A stretch of DNA of 49,771 nucleotides from Geofilum sp964396555 (GTDB lineage: Bacteria; Bacteroidota; Bacteroidia; Bacteroidales; Marinilabiliaceae). How positions within the stretch are numbered: the first letter of the stretch is position 1; the number at the start of each line of letters is the position of its first letter. The notes under the pieces are model-generated. The model searched no databases, was not told the DNA's origin, and was given only the letters and a program-made list of their open reading frames with translations. The stretch lies in contig CAYNFX010000004.1 of the NCBI GenBank assembly GCA_964396555.1, positions 1 through 49,771 on the forward strand. Reading direction: 5' to 3'. This document shows positions 49,044-49,771 of this stretch, in pieces. The translations under genes and the position numbers were made by a program.

Positions 49044-49771
49044 TCAGAAAGATATGTAGTCAACAGGGTTCAAAGGCAAACCATTGTACCACAGTTCGAA
49101 ATGGAGATGTGGTCCTGTTGTAAGTTCTCCTGAATTGCCGACTCTGGCTATCGCTTCTCCTGCTTTTACAGACTGTCCCACCTCCTTGAGTATTATTTCG
49201 TTATGCTTGTACAGAGATATAAGGTTGTTAGGGTGCTGTATCTGTATTACATAGCCGGTTTCTACAGTCCAACCAGCAAAGGTAACCATCCCATCCATAA
49301 CAGATGAAACCCTGCTACCTGGTGATGCAACAATGTCAACCCCGTAGTGTCCGCTTGTTTCTCCAAAAGTATTGACGACTATTCCCTTGATAGGGCTAAC
49401 AAAGAAGGCACTCTCAAGTGCTATATCTCTCTGGGGTGTTTCCCTTACCGAGAGATTGAAACGCTCCTCACGTTCTATCTGTATCCTAAACAGCGAATCC
49501 TGTTCAGAACGGGAAAAAGCTATTTCTCTGTTGGACGAATTGCTATTCGCAGCATCAGTCTTATTCTTTATGTCTTCTGCAGTTTCCGGCATCTCTCCCC
49601 TGACGATTGCCTGAAAGTTTTGTATGAATTTGTCCCTCTTTTCGATTTCTACAATCAGAGAGTCGACGCGTTGCGCATTGCGTACTATCAACAACCTCTC
49701 ATTGCCATCGGGGTAGCCGGGGATATACTCACGCAGCCCGGTGAAAGATATAAGAATTGACACCAGGATAA
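49044..49771 (-). CDS. M23 family (LytM-type) metallopeptidase, 5' end outside window
   Basis: The frame stays open to the window edge, so the N-terminus, probably including the cytoplasmic start and most of a membrane anchor, is missing; about 242 residues are seen. The first part (LREYIPGYPDGNERLLIVRN) and a coiled-coil-like stretch (VDSLIVEIEKRDKFIQNFQA) precede a polar linker. The C-terminal LytM domain has the zinc motif HYGVDIVAS (HxxxD) and TGPHLHFELWYNG (HxH), both intact, with ARVGNSGELT between. Such proteins cut peptide crosslinks in peptidoglycan or activate amidases in the periplasm; intact ligands favour an active enzyme. It is followed by dxr and rseP on the same strand. Confidence 0.88.
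   Translation of the reverse strand, partial: ILVSILISFTGLREYIPGYPDGNERLLIVRNAQRVDSLIVEIEKRDKFIQNFQAIVRGEMPETAEDIKNKTDAANSNSSNREIAFSRSEQDSLFRIQIEREERFNLSVRETPQRDIALESAFFVSPIKGIVVNTFGETSGHYGVDIVASPGSRVSSVMDGMVTFAGWTVETGYVIQIQHPNNLISLYKHNEIILKEVGQSVKAGEAIARVGNSGELTTGPHLHFELWYNGLPLNPVDYISF

Noticed and set aside
1..49771. tRNA, rRNA, CRISPR arrays, insertion sequences, prophage or attachment sites
   Set aside because: All sizeable stretches are accounted for by protein genes, the intergenic spaces are under about 225 nt, and none shows a cloverleaf, spaced direct repeats or terminal inverted repeats with a transposase.

Overview
The window is a dense, conventional chromosomal segment of a Bacteroidota bacterium, most likely of the Bacteroidales/Marinilabiliales type. 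The evidence is the type IX secretion (T9SS) genes sprA, porW, porX and gldH, Bacteroidota-restricted families (DUF4296, DUF4837, the Ig-like lipoprotein), the synteny gcvH-sprA-ruvA, and promoters with the Bacteroidota -7 element TAnnTTTG. I see no tRNA, rRNA, CRISPR array, prophage, transposase or plasmid gene. No gene-free stretch exceeds 300 bases. A run of exactly 100 N (20128-20227) is a scaffold gap that cuts the 3' ends of two convergent genes.

Layout. 1-3446 (+): end of a Wzi-like capsule protein, a polyprenyl-phosphate sugar transferase, a DUF4296 lipoprotein and a shortened amidohydrolase-like protein, closed by a bidirectional terminator. 3498-4757 (-): pgk. 4938-8716 (+): rnr, a TetR regulator and metA. 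8720-9613 (-): a membrane coiled-coil protein. 9766-12464 (+): an Ig-like lipoprotein and a DUF3108 protein. 12470-14985 (-): a small membrane protein, a MurG-like glycosyltransferase and a radical SAM protein. 15051 to the gap (+): holB, ricT/PSP1, gldH, trmB, an alkyltransferase-like gene and mrp, tightly packed and partly overlapping. Gap to 26361 (-): ald, tsaE, porX, porW. 26492-27829 (+): a response regulator of NtrC build, divergent from porW. 27893-37496 (-): gcvH, the 2490-residue translocon gene sprA, ruvA and a ThiL-like gene. 37720-42477 (+): rimP-nusA-infB behind a leader hairpin. 42565-49771 (-): pdxA, pepA, a DUF4837 lipoprotein, tatA, rseP, dxr and an M23 peptidase cut by the window end.

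How the genes work together. Much of the window serves the cell envelope: surface polysaccharide (wzi, sugar transferase, glycosyltransferase), T9SS (the sprA outer-membrane channel, porW, the regulator porX, and gldH), membrane proteolysis (rseP), peptidoglycan (M23), Tat export and isoprenoid supply (dxr). The rest is core information processing (rimP-nusA-infB, rnr, holB, ruvA, trmB, tsaE) and metabolism (pgk, metA, ald, gcvH, pdxA).

I found no clearly new multi-gene system. The most interesting signals are family members that have lost their defining catalytic or functional residues: an amidohydrolase that seems to have lost its metal-binding barrel, a ThiL-like protein without most metal/ATP aspartates, an NtrC-type regulator beside porXW without GAFTGA, and an alkyltransferase homologue with PAHR instead of PCHR. 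There is also a possible attenuator before rimP. All functional calls rest on reading motifs by eye, without database searches.
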